From NCBI GenBank assembly GCA_025765595.1, contig JAIVFH010000008.1, positions 434,001 through 498,000 of the forward strand: a DNA stretch of 64,000 nt, given 5' to 3'. The notes under the pieces are model-generated. The model was not told where the DNA came from, searched no databases, and was given only the letters and a program-made list of their open reading frames with translations. This document shows positions 23,280-34,599 of the stretch, piece by piece (within the stretch, counting starts at the first letter, position 1; each line of letters begins with the position of its first letter). The DNA comes from Obelidium mucronatum (taxonomy: Eukaryota > Chytridiomycota > Chytridiomycetes > Chytridiales > Chytriomycetaceae). The position numbers were made by a program, and so were the translations under genes.

Positions 23280-25097
23280 TTAATCAAAAAAGGATTCGCG
23301 ACAAACAACTCCACAACCTTCCGCCAGGCCCCACACCTCAACAATAGCGTCATCCGGAAGCCCTTGCATACGCACCCACCCAACTCCACCAATAGCCACG
23401 TCAAACATCCCCTGCCGCTTCCACTCCTTCTGGTCCTTCCAAACAATCCGCTTTATCAACGTCAACTTGCCCCCCAACTCCATCAACCGCTTCTTTCCCA
23501 TCGGTGGGAACAAAATATCCGTATGTTTATCAATCTTTTCAAGAAGTCCGTCACTTCGATTCGTCCGACATTGATGAATCGGCAACGCATTGTTTGTAAA
23601 CGCAAACACTTTCGGCCGCGTCCTGAATTCATGTGTCCCCGCAACGAAATCAATACGAACGAGGCCACCAACAAACACGGAGGTTCCCGTGCGTAGAGTG
23701 ATTGCTTTGCGGACGGGAAGTGGGTGTTGGGGCACTACGAATTTCAGCTCTTGTGGGGTGAGGAGGGTTGTGAGTTGGGCAATGGACTCGGAGAATACAC
23801 CTGGTGTGTCGTATAGACATGGGGTTTTCGATGGTGCTGGTGATGTTGCTGGTGTTGCCTGTGGCATTGGTTGTATCCAAAGCGCTGGTTTCGGCTGCGT
23901 CCACAACTACATCTTTTTCCACTGTTTCGGTTTCCAACCCAAGTACTGGCGACGGCAAGATTGGGGAACAGTAGCCCAAAAGTAGAAAGCGGACTCGAAA
24001 CAACATTGATTGTAGTCCCCGGATAAATGGACGATGTGGGTGCGTTTTTGGGATTCTCTCCATTCCCAAGGGCCCTGATTGCTTGAATCAGCCTAGATTT
24101 CCCCGCATTAGGTCGTCCAATCAACGAAACATGATCAGTAGGCTCCACACGAAGTTTGTTGACGGCATCCAAAAGTTCAAAAACCCCATCGCCCGTTTTG
24201 GAACTGATTGGAATCACCTCCACCACGGATGTGTCCACGTCGTTTTGAATATGCTTTTTGATGTATGTTATCATTTTAACAACACCATCTTCTTTGTTCA
24301 ATTTGACCTGGTTCAGGAGATCCATTTTGGTCAACGCAATAACAATTCCTCGCGTCTTTGCCAGTTCTGGGATCCCGCGGGACACTATACTTGCGGGGAT
24401 GTCCATTGCGTCTACGACTAGAACTCCTACTGTATTTGGGTGTTCATTCAGATGCTTTTGAAGAATTTTCTTTGTTTCTGGGCGATGTGGGATAACGGTT
24501 TTGTTGTAGTGTCTGAGGTTGTGACAGTATTGACAAACTAATCCGCCTGTAAAACGAAGAATCAATAAAATATATAAAATTGAAGATAGGGATAATGAAA
24601 TATAAGTTACTTGGCATCTTTTTGTGCTTAATTCTTTCTAATCGAATGACTTTCTTTGCCTGATCGGGAGATAAGCCCTGTGCGAGTTCCTTGTCTGGAT
24701 CCAAATGCTGAATCGGAATCGAACTATCGAGCTTATGCACAGAAGGAGGAGGTTGTTTGCTCTTTGGGTCAGGAAGGAATCCAGGAGTTCCAGGCGAAGT
24801 GCGTTGGAACAAGGCGCCGCATCCTGATTGAATTCAAACGTTAACAAAAAAGAATACGCGTATGATTAGGAATAACCCTTACCTGCACAGTTGAATCCTT
24901 TTTCTTTGCTGACGAGTGGTTTTAAAGAAGCGAATCTGCTCCCGACTGGAGCACAACATTTCAGATGCTGGGGCCTTGGAGCGCCTCGAAGAGTTTCTGG
25001 CTGCAGAGAAAGCCGTGTGGTCCATGCTGATATAGATGATATGGTTGATGACCGAGTTGATCGAAAACACCTCAGTGTAGACTAGTGTAGACAGCAT
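23280..25097 (-). CDS. NOA1: NOA1/YqeH-like circularly permuted mitochondrial GTPase
   Basis: GTPase with permuted motifs, a mitochondrial ribosome-assembly factor in related organisms. A split zinc finger, CAGC (ending exon 1 and starting exon 2 near 24830) and CQYC (24530), precedes the GTPase. G4 is TKMD, G5 SSKTG, then G1 GRPNAGKS, G2 in YPGTT, and G3 DTPG near 23815, the YqeH order. The C-terminal domain runs to 23280. Two frame problems exist. First, the ATG at 25097 is in a different frame from the zinc finger; dropping a near-duplicated 10 nt (TCTACACTAG) would give an Arg/Ser-rich presequence in the right frame. Second, between G2 and G3 (about 23830-24000) the frame changes. Either introns or indels are missed, or the gene is damaged. 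Confidence 0.75.
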
Positions 25098-25179
25098 TTT
25101 TCAAAAAGAAAAAAACTAAAATAGCAAATAAATACAAAGAACATTTAATAGCAAAAAAGATCAATTTCTTTAGAGTTCC

Positions 25180-26183
25180 TTAAGTTATAAAGTGGCTGTT
25201 TTCTGTTGCATCCACAGTATCCTTTTTTTCTGCATCTTTGTTTCCTTCACCGCAAAACCTGGACATCAAAAGCAGCCGCAGATCCCGCCAGAAATAAAGA
25301 ACAAGCGTCGGTGTTATTGTAGAGTCAAGTGTTAGAATCAGGGCCGCTGAAAGATCCGAAATCCGAGTCTCTCGAATCGTCTGTCGTGTCGTGTGGGCAC
25401 CAATAAAAACCATCAATAAAGAAGGCACATAGCAGATGAAGAAACTGCCTGCCATTAGAAAGCAGGATGTTCGAACTGCCTTAATTTTCGCTGAAACATT
25501 TGGAATTCCTTGGCTTGTAAGAAGCTGTTTCCGTACGTGGAGGAACGTTGTTGTATACAAGGCAATTGTGGCCAGCACTACGCCAAGAATATACGCTCCC
25601 ATTGTAATTGACCAGGATATGTGTTTTGCATAGCATAGACTTTCTTGCTCCTGAAACATAAAAGAAAATGATGAGTGTTTTCTACGCCGACAGACCACAA
25701 CAAGCCCCAATAAAACTACTCACGCAAGGAAGATTCGAAAGACCTTGAACAGCACAATTCACAGCCGTTACCCCCAGGAACCAATCAAAGTACTTTTTGG
25801 ATTCACGCTCCGTCAGCTCTGGATACCGAATGCTCACAAACCGCTCCAGACCAAGCAGAAAGTTTACGCCAAACAGAAGCAATACGCATTCGTATTCGAT
25901 AAATAAAAAGACAGAGTAGGAAGCAAGGTAGACATTGTCCAAGTTCAACCACTCTGAGTTCCCCCAGGTGACTGCAATGCTGCTGATGAAGTGCACAAAC
26001 ACTAGGAGAGCCATGATCCGCTCCAGCCGGGACCCTAACAGCTGCCTCCGGAAGCAGGATGATAGAGCCCAGAAGAAGTCCGTTGTAGAGGGTATTGAAG
26101 GAGGTGATTGCAATCATTGTCAAGACCAGCGACCAGTTGACTACTGGCACTGAGTCCGCTGGCGGTGTCGGATCAGAGGCCAT
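25180..26183 (-). CDS. Seven-transmembrane receptor-like protein (class A GPCR-like), frame broken once
   Basis: The ATG at 26183 opens a protein with a first membrane helix (WSLVLTMIAITSFNTLYNGL). At about 26050 the frame shifts by one base in the first intracellular loop, from SIILLPE to RRQLLGSRLERIM. There is no space for an intron, so an indel or pseudogene is likely. After helices 2-4 an intron (about 25722-25653, GTGAGT..TTTCAG) leads to helices 5-7. Helix 3 ends FLLGLERFVSIRYPE, where ERF stands in the place of the DRY motif. The C-terminal tail is short and charged. The ligand is unknown. A receptor here sits beside a cyclic nucleotide phosphodiesterase gene. Confidence 0.55.
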
Positions 26184-26505
26184 TGCGAAAAGCTTCTGGC
26201 TTGAAGAGGTTGCAGTCAATTTAAGTAAAACAAAGAAGAAAAATTATGAACACAACTCAAGTTATCACATGTTTTGGTTTCAACCGCAAGGATACTTTAT
26301 CAACTAAAAACCAGCAAGGACTCCGGTGTTCTTGTTTCTCATGCATAATGTATTAAAGAAAAATAAAGAAAACAATAGAGAGACCAAAATATGTAGAGCA
26401 CGAACCACAGGTTTAAAGAAGTCGAAAAGGTATAAAAATAGTAACTAGGCGAAAAAAAGCGTCTATCGCACACCCCACTCTTCCACTTTCCCAACCCCAA
26501 ATGCC

Positions 26506-28542
26506 TTACTGCGTCTTGGTTTTTTCCAACATCTCTTTGTAGTAAGTCAGGGAGTCTCGAATCGGTTTAATGACAGCCTCATCCATATTGGGTAGAACTT
26601 TTGAAGCTAGTTCATATAGCGGGATCATGACGTATCCAATGAACCTGAATAATTAGGGTAACATGACAATTGAGTAATCTGGTAAACCCCCCCCAAAAAA
26701 AAGTTATTCACCCGACTTGAGCTCCCGCTTTTGTCACTTTATCACGATCCATAAATGGAGCTGTTGGAAGACCTTGCGCCTTCTCTGTATCTGATTGAGC
26801 AAAGAATTCATTCAATAGCGCTTCCACCCAAGGTTCAGCGACATCAGTCGGTCGAACTATATTGTATTCTTTAATGATTTACACACAAGATTGAGTTTAA
26901 AGACAAGCAGTTCCTTTTTTCTTACCTTCATTCGAAATATCTGAACACTTAACAATAATCTGCAACAACAAACTCTTATGTTCCGCGTCAGTCGTAATTG
27001 AAGTTCTCGCTCGCCTTCTTGAAGGCAGCCATAATCTCTCCATGTTTTGCCATGTCGGTTGCAAGAATACATCGGATAATATTTTTTCGGGCTTCCCGAT
27101 AGACGGGATCGGATACGTTTGCAAGGAGATTAGTTTCTTGGTGGGAAAGAAGTGTAAAGAGGACAGCGGCGTGGTGATTTTCGAGCGGGGATATGTCGTT
27201 GTAGATTATCGCCAAATCAGTTGCAGCTGTGTGTTGTTGGGTTTTTAGTGTTGGTCAATTGTGTTGGAAGTGTTTTTAGCTGCTTTTAGTACCGTTGATT
27301 TGGTATGTGTTGCTGAACCCAGGATGATCCAAATCATGGACCAATCGTTGATAACAGCAGAACCAATTTATCGATTGGTTTCAGTTTTTCAATGACTTTG
27401 CTTGTGTTTAGGATTCCAAACATCTTGTTGATCAAATTGTTTAGAAAAACAAAACCACGGATAATAATGAAAGATGGTACTCACCATTTGGGAGACACAG
27501 AAACAAGTGCTTGAAATTGTGGAATGGCTGTGTTTTTGGAGTCATTAGTAATTAACCCTCAAATTGTATCAGAAAAACCACAAACGTTATTGTTATAACT
27601 GTCCCGCACAGAAACCAAAAACTTTCTCAAAGTCTGCACATCCATCTTGAATGCTTCAATCAACCCCAAATCCTCAAACATGAATTCAAACAATCCAAAC
27701 AGTTCGTTTTCATCCCACGCCCAGTTATCGAAACTCGGGCTACGCAGGTATTCCTTGGTTTCTTCAGTGAGAATGTATTTTGGCTTTGTTGCGTAGTGGC
27801 TGTTGAGGGAGATTGGCTTCCTTGCTGGTTTTGTGGCGGGTTCGTGAACGATGGGGGCGGCGAGGGAAGGTCTTCGTGCAGCGGCTGCTAGAGTGGCTGC
27901 TGGAGCCAGACTTTTTTGATGTCGCTGGCCCCTTGTCATTGTTTGCTGTGATTCCTGCTTCCATTTCCTGTATTTCATTTTTTTTTAAAAAACAGGATCA
28001 TAGTTGGTAAAGAAAAATGCCATCGAAATGAGGACATGTATTTTTGTTCTTCTTTTTTTGTTACCTCTAATTTCTTTTTCAAGGCAATGATCCCATTCTT
28101 CAAGTCTTGGACATCTGTTGGTGATGCTTGCTGCGCCGATTCAGAGACTTCATTCAATGCGCTTTGCATCAATCCGAAATTCATGAGGTTATCTGAATTA
28201 ATAGGTGAATATTTTTTGGTTATGAAGATGCCCATGTCACGGACTTGAAAAAATAAAAAATCAATCTATCTCAGCAAACACAAACCTCCAATCACTTTCA
28301 AACAATACATATCATCCTTAGTATTCCCATCCAGTCCATGTCCAATCGGAATAATAGCGCCTTCACTATCGGTAAGTTTCAAAACAATTCCAGTTTGACA
28401 CAGAATCTTCGGGGATCTCTGCTGCAGCGTAAAACACGCTCTTGATTTCTTCCAGCGTGCAATTGGGTGGGATTTCAATTGTTTCGACCCGCGAGGAGGG
28501 TTCAATTCGGATATGAATTGCGGTTGTTGATTGGGTGGCCAT
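26506..28542 (-). CDS. PDE9-like cyclic nucleotide phosphodiesterase
   Basis: Class I 3',5'-cyclic nucleotide phosphodiesterase; the closest family member by eye is PDE9, which prefers cGMP. Reading from the ATG at 28542: an N-terminal region resembling the PDE9 regulatory head, a coiled region (about 28230-28060), then the catalytic domain from [12 protein letters not shown] (27790). Signature pieces are FHNFKH (about 27510), [14 protein letters not shown] (about 27320), [11 protein letters not shown] (about 27190), ILATDMAKH (about 27065) and, near the end, [18 protein letters not shown]. The stop is at 26506. At least six introns interrupt the gene. One frame break lies near 28400-28414: one surplus base in a CCCC or AAA run would explain the shift from EIPE to TGIVLKLTD. 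The metal-binding His and Asp residues are present. Confidence 0.8.
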
Positions 28543-29329
28543 TATGGGGAGGGTCGTTGTGCTTGTAGAGGTTGTGGAGGTTTTTGAGAGGGAGGCTGGT
28601 TTTGGTTGCTGTTGCTGATTTGCTAGAATAGGGTCGAGTGCTTTAAGTGGTGGTTTAGAAGTGACTAAAGATTCCTGGGATGAGTGCGGTGATGAATGGG
28701 TTGGTAACGCTGGAGCAACTGTTGTTGAAGGGCGACGATAACCACCAACGAGAGAATTTCTTTTTGAATAAGAAGTTGTGGTTGTTGGAGCAGTAGAATA
28801 ACTAGTATTGCTTCTGCTTGCAAGAACCGGACGTGACTGTTTTGAAAGAGCTTCGAGAGAAACTTGCTTTGATGTGGTGCTGTTTTTATTGGCTGCTGGT
28901 TCTTGGGTGCTAGGATTCCTGCTATTTACAGGAGCAACAGGTAGAGAGTGCCCTGTTCGTGCTTTGACTGTTGGAAGGAGGGTTTGAAGATAGATCTGAG
29001 CCGTATCCTCAAGAGTTTTTTGTTCGCGTTCTGAAAGAGAGTTGTAACTTTTTCTTTGAAGAGGACGCGTTGTTTTGAACGAGAGTTGTTGATGATGACG
29101 AGGTGGCGGCTGCTTTCTGCTGCGATGTTGTTATGATTCCAGTTGATCCAGAGCCTTGCGTTGCTGCAAGTGATGGTAACGTTGTGCAAATAGTTTAGTC
29201 AGCTGCAATCGACAGGTGTAGACTGCAACTGTTATATTGCTCAGCTGGCTTTCTTTTTGTTGGTGATTCAAAAGACGCGTTTCTTTGTCTTGTGCAAGAT
29301 TTACTCGCTTCCACAAAAAAAGGGGCCAT
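28543..29329 (-). other. Possible N-terminal extension of the PDE9-like gene
   Basis: Upstream of the phosphodiesterase ATG one frame stays open for more than 190 codons, rich in Ser, Thr, Pro and Gln. Beyond a single TAA near 29131 it continues upstream as a Gln/Leu-rich, coiled-coil-like segment. An ATG at 29329 would enter that frame if the run of seven T was one base shorter. Either this is an in-frame extension with sequence errors or a separate decayed gene. I cannot decide. Confidence 0.35.
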
Positions 29330-29429
29330 TGTTTGTGAGTGCCAATCGGTAGAATGAGACGAATATTCTTGTTTTAAATTATTTAACTATTTTTAATTAT
29401 ACTTTAAAATAAATAAATAACACAATAAA

Positions 29430-30652
29430 ATGAGCACACCATCGCAACCACAGCAAGACACTCCACCTTCGGCCGCCCCGCAAGCGGCTGCCACAGCAAA
29501 ACCAGTCCAGGTCAAACTGGTTCTTCTTGGTGAAGCGGCAGTGGGAAAGTCATCACTGGTTCTCCGCTTTGTCAACAACGAGTTTCAGGAAAACAAAGAA
29601 CCAACAATCGGCGCGGCTTTCTTGACGCAAAAGTGCCGCTTGGAAGACAAAATCATCAAGTTTGAGATTTGGGACACGGTTGGTTCTTTTTGGGTGTTTT
29701 TGTTTTGTTTTATGGTGTGTTGTGGGGTCTAACGGAAACAAAAACAACACAGGCTGGTCAGGAACGATTTGCGTCTCTTGCCCCAATGTACTATCGCAAT
29801 GCCCAGGCGGCGGTGGTTGCGTATGATATCACAAAGCAGGTGTGTTGGTCGGCGGTGTCTATTGTGTGTTTGATCTCAAGAAGCTTGAGGGAAGGAGGGT
29901 GATCAATCGCGTTACACATTGGAACTAATTATTTCGACTGGCTGGGTTGTGTGTGTGTGTCAATGTGTGTGTGGTCGACAGCGGACCCAAGCGGCTGATA
30001 CCCTTCAAGAGAAATCACTGAAATCATGTTCCACGAAAGAATCAACGAAACTTCAAAATGAATCAAACCCCTCTTCACTGCTCGCAATTCAAATTCACGT
30101 CTTTCTAACTGAAAAAAAAAACAAAATAACAAATAATCAAAGGCGTCCTTGGAAAAAGCCAAATCGTGGGTGAAGGAATTACAACGTCAAGCAAACCCAA
30201 ACATTATCATTGCTTTGGTTGGAAACAAACTGGATTTGGAAAGGGAGCGTGCAGTGCCTACAGAAGAAGCTCAGGTTCGAATTACTGAACAAAGAATATC
30301 CCATTTCGTCAACTCAGCAAGAAATATAAAATCAAAATCAAAAAACAGGCGTATGCCACGGAGCAGGGTCTGCTGTTTACAGAGGCTTCAGCAAAAACCG
30401 GTGACTTTGTGATGGAAGTGTTCACTGAGATTGGTAAAGTTCTCATTTCTTGAAAAAGTCCAGGCTCTGTTTTTTAAACATTTCGGTGCAGCTAAAAAGA
30501 TTCCGTTGGAGCACTTGCTGGCATCTAGGGCTCGTGGCGGTGGAGCCGGAGCCAGTGGGCAGGGCGGTGCTGGTGCTAATGGAGGATCTGGCAATGGACG
30601 AGTAGACTTGAACCAAAATGCTGCGCCAGCTACCAACGGGGGTTGTTGTTAA
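29430..30652 (+). CDS. RAB5: Rab5-type small GTPase
   Basis: Early-endosome Rab GTPase (yeast Vps21/Ypt5 group). Exons 29430-29678, 29753-29839, 30143-30274, 30349-30433 and 30492-30652 join to 237 aa. G1 is GEAAVGKS, the switch I region has PTIGAAF, the G3 motif WDT|AGQE is split by intron 1, G4 is NKLDLERER and G5 EASAKTG. The effector-facing stretch [18 protein letters not shown] is Rab5-like. The tail is Gly/Ala-rich and ends CC, the site for double geranylgeranylation. Intron 2 is 303 nt, unusually long for this window, and contains GT-rich sequence. Confidence 0.92.
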
Positions 30653-31082
30653 ATGACAAGGGGGGATTGCGTCATAACCACATTGATGTTTTTTTTTGAT
30701 CATGCTTTTATTAAATACGATTTTTTGCACCTATATGAGAGTTGATTGATTTATTTGAGTTTTTGTTTTATTATTATTATTTATTGTTTGTTTTGTTGTT
30801 TTTGGATTTGTTTTGACTTTTTAACAAACAAACAAACAAACGGTGAGAAGAATGGCCAAGAGCAACACAAAGGGCGCAAGGAAGAGGCGAAAGATGAGTC
30901 GAAGCGATGCGGACTAAAGCACCAGAGACCGGACAGTGAGACTGGGAACACTCACAGTGGACAATGAGACAATATTCCCACTCACTCAGACTCTCAAACA
31001 GAACCCAAACACCAACCATCACAGTAACTTACTACTCTTTTCTCTCTTAAAAAACAACAATGAAAACAAAACAGATCGGAAG
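30653..31082. promoter_or_regulatory. Intergenic region upstream of the FHA-forkhead gene
   Basis: A 430-bp gap between Rab5 and the forkhead gene on the same strand. It starts AT-rich with short TTTA/TTG runs and an (ACAA)n-like run near 30825-30841, then turns purine-rich. No RNA gene or clear promoter motif is seen. In-frame codons upstream of 31083 lack an ATG. Confidence 0.35.
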
Positions 31083-32743
31083 ATGCTCCAGCAACACTGT
31101 GACTCTCACCCTCACCCTCACTCTGACACTGCCGCTGAAGCGCTTCCAACCCACACAGAGGTGTCTGCTTTGTCTTCAGAGTCTGTCTTTGATGAAACAG
31201 CAAATGCAATCTTTGAGGATTTACTCAAGTTGACCAACACCAACAACAACTCAACCAACCCCAACAGCTCAAACAACACCTCGGATGCTGCGAATGGCCA
31301 AACAGACAACAGTCTGCTCTTTACCCCCACAACCACCACTGCGGTTGCATCTACCCCCTCCACTTCCACTGCCCATTCAGTTATTCCCCAAGGCAACCCA
31401 GAACCCGTGCAGGCATATGCTAAAATCGAAGGCCGCGATTTCACCTATTTTATGAGGAAGCTCCAAGTGGTGCTGGGGAGAAAAGTGGCTCAGAACGATC
31501 AAGTGGACGTGCATCTGGGGAATGTAAAGAGCATCTCCAGGAATGTGAGTTTGTTGCTTTTTTTTTGAGTGACTTTTTCGTGTTAAACACACCATTTTTT
31601 GATCCCAAACCAGCATGCCAAAATTCAATTCAACTTTCGAATTCAAAACTTTGAGATTGTTGTTTCAGGCAAGAACGGTGCTGTTATTGATGGAAACTTT
31701 GTTGGTGTAAATGATCATCCTGTCCCATTATACAACAAGTTGAGCCATTTTTTTAAGCTTCGTGTGTTTTATTGAGGGTTTACGGTCTCATCTGAATGAA
31801 TATTCTAATACTATAGATCAAAAATAACAATCGGAGAAGTCGAGTGTCAATTTCTTCTCCCAAAATCAGAAAGCCTTAACGAAGAAGAATCTGTTCCTCA
31901 ACACCATCAACACCAATTCAACTTGAACACGTATGATACGCCACTGGGAATCGGACCACGTACCGACTTGGCTGCAATTGAAAACCAACTTCGAAATTTG
32001 CATCCAGATGTATACCAAACTCCCTCTGCTGACTTTCTTTTGAAAGCACAGCATCAGCATCAGCAGCATCTGCAGCAGCAGCAGCAGCAACTTCAGCAGC
32101 AGCAACAGCAACAGTCTGCTTCTTCCACGTCTCGACCGAAAAGCGCATCTGGACGGAAACCAAAGGGAATACGGGGGCGATCGGGGTCTATATATGATGA
32201 CGATGGAACTAACTCTCCTGGCAGTGGCAGCGGTGGTGGCAGCAGCGGTGGCGGTGTGGCAGTGGATGGCCTTGAACACCCGCGACCAACAATCTCATAC
32301 GCAGCAATGATTAGTCAAGCAATCTTGAGTTCGAGTGAGGGGAAATTAACACTGGCGGAAATCTATGCGTGGATTATGGAAACGTATCCGTATTACCGAG
32401 GAACGACGACAGGGTGGCAGGTACAATTGTCATTATTTTTGAAGCGTCTTGTCTTAATGATTTTTTTTATTTAGAATTCTATTCGCCAGTTTCGTACATC
32501 TTATAATTCTCTCAATCTTTTTTTACTAATTTTTAGTTTACCATGCAACCAGTAATCTGTCCCTGAATAAAGCATTCAAGAAAGTTGCCCGTGAAGAACC
32601 AGGAGGTAAAGGGGGCTGGTGGACCGTCGGTAAGCTCTGTTTTTTGTGCTTTAGGATGTATGCATTCTCAAGAAACGAAACTGATAGACCCTGATTTTGG
32701 AGTCGATATTCCATCAACACGACGAAGCCGTGATTCAAAGTGA
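31083..32743 (+). CDS. FHA-domain forkhead transcription factor (Fkh/FOXK type)
   Basis: Nuclear transcription factor with an FHA phosphopeptide-binding domain followed by a forkhead DNA-binding domain, as in Fkh1/Fkh2 and FOXK. Exons 31083-31544, 31614-31738, 31817-32420, 32475-32488, 32553-32629 and 32688-32743 join to 445 aa. The FHA domain (from YAKIEGRDFTYFMRKLQ) has GR, SRNHAKI and GKNG. A Gln-rich and basic linker leads to the forkhead, RPTISYAAMISQAIL to GWWTVDPDFG. The recognition helix NSIRHNLSLN is split by two introns around a 14-nt exon. The protein ends 15 residues after the forkhead. Family members control cell-cycle gene expression; that role here is inference. Confidence 0.9.
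32475..32488 (+). other. 14-nt microexon in the forkhead recognition helix
   Basis: The exon AATTCTATTCGCCA encodes N-S-I-R and two bases of the next His codon. It is bounded by TTTAG and GTTTCG. Without it the invariant NSIRHNLSLN helix cannot be made, and both neighbours join it in frame (604 + 14 + 77 nt). Confidence 0.85.
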
Positions 32744-33230
32744 AAAAGGCAGCAGAACTGACTCCTCCATATATCTATTTTGCATTGTTTTGTGTGTTTG
32801 CCCCACCTCCTCTCTCCTCCGACTCAACTATTTGCGGCGCACTGCTATATTCTCTTCTTTGTTTGGTTTCTTTTAATTGCTTGTTTTCTGTTTGTTTTTT
32901 TGTCTTTTGATGTTGTTTTTTTTTTCGTTGGAGGGTTTTTGGGGTCAATGGGAGTTTTTTGTATAAATTAAAAGTGATTGATAATTGTGAATGTGGCGGT
33001 ATCGTTTTAAGCAACATGACTGCTATTTCGTGCGGCTTGCGTGGTGGGAGTGGTGGAGGAAACAAAAGATTTCCAAAAAAGAAAAAGAAAAACGCGTTTG
33101 AAATTGTCAATCACACCTTGCAACCTTCATCAAACCCGTTACAATCTATCAAAGAGATCTCAAGCAGCTTTCTATTCCATCGAAATCGATTTAGCAATCA
33201 CAAAACGGGGAGGATATACTATCTATCAAA
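32744..33230. promoter_or_regulatory. Intergenic region upstream of PACRG
   Basis: A 487-bp gap after the forkhead gene, T-rich at 32860-32960. Open frames here do not join PACRG in frame. The PACRG promoter is expected here but no firm motif is visible. Confidence 0.35.
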
Positions 33231-34397
33231 ATGGAAGGGTAAGGCCTTCCTTCAAGCCACCCCAAGTTACCCAACTGACACTTTGACTTACTCTGCTTTT
33301 TGTTTTTTTCCCCCTTGATCTTTTAGTTTACATGTGACAAACGCGGCACCGATTAGCGGAGCAGGAGGATACTTTGCCCCTCGTGGATCGCAGCCACCTA
33401 AAGCAGGAGCATTTGCCCCACGAAAAACAGGAGGAAAACAAGAAATCGCAGGTTTGGAATTGGAAATAAAGCAAGAGGATTCAGTACTGATAATAATTTA
33501 TCATTCCTGGTAAAAAAAATAACAGCTGTCTCGTCATCTTCTGGATTCAGAAAGTTGTATGATCGTGGAGATTTCCCGATGGCTGTCAACCATGACGCAA
33601 AAGGAAATAAAATCAATTGGAAGGTACGAACAACAAACCAAACCGCCTCGTTTTTGGATTCGGTTTGATTCTGAAATGTCTCTGGCAAAAAAACAGGTGG
33701 ATATTGAGAAACTCGATTACCACCACTACCTCCCACTCTTTTTCTCTGGACTCTGTGAAACTGAAGAGCCGTATGCGTTTTTGGCGAGACAAGGGATTCA
33801 CGATTTATTGGACAAGGGAGGGAACAAGATTTTGCCTGTTGTTCCACAATTGATTATTCCCATCAAGAGTAAGAAAAAATAAGAATTCCGAATTCCGAGA
33901 ATGAGTTTGTTTTTTAACAAAGTCTTGTTTTTTTTTGCAATTTTTTAGAGGCCTTGAACACAAGGAACGCACACGTCATCACAACAACATTAAAGGTGCT
34001 TCAACACTTGGTAGAAAGTGCGGATATGGTTGGAGAAGCCCTTGTTCCGTATTACAGACAGATTCTTCCAATCTTTAATCTATTCAAGAACAAAAATGGT
34101 GAGATGGTCCTTTTATTTTTTTGACTCCTCATGTTTTGTAACACTCGTGTCTTAAAAAAATAGTGAATCTTGGTGATGGTATCTATTATTCTCAACAAAA
34201 GCGAGAGAATATCGGGGACTTGATTCAGGAAACGCTTGAAAAGTTTGAACTTACTGGTGGAGAAGATGCATTCATCAACATCAAATACATGGTAAAATAG
34301 TTAACAACATCCCGAAGAAATTTGCGACCCTAATTCCGCAATGTATCTTTTTTTTTTCAAGGTGCCTACCTATGAGTCTGTACTTTCGAGAGTGTGA
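33231..34397 (+). CDS. PACRG: PACRG, parkin co-regulated protein (axonemal inner junction)
   Basis: Structural protein that links the A and B tubules of ciliary doublet microtubules. Exons 33231-33238, 33327-33451, 33526-33623, 33697-33868, 33949-34098, 34164-34291 and 34362-34397 join to 238 aa. The first coding exon holds only 8 coding bases (ATG GAA GG); it is chosen because the next exon then reads [20 protein letters not shown] in frame. Diagnostic blocks: [59 protein letters not shown] and [14 protein letters not shown]. The ARM/HEAT-like fold is complete to [11 protein letters not shown]. The gene is expected only in organisms with motile cilia, so it argues for flagellated zoospores. 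Confidence 0.93.
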
Positions 34398-34599
34398 TTT
34401 ACAATATCTCTGGGAGGGAGGACTGTCGACCCTTTATTTTCTTGCTGCTTTTTCTTCATTGAGATCTATAGAATAATGTTAAATGATCCTTTCCCCGCCC
34501 CCCTCATCCATTCTGAAGCACAATAAACAAAAACGATTATGTAAAACAAATCATTTTTATTTTTGTTACTTTTTTATATACGTAATTTTTTTTTTTTTG

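Noticed and set aside
26040..26070. A tiny intron explaining the 7TM frame break
   Set aside because: No GT..AG pair fits within the loop; a one-base indel is simpler.
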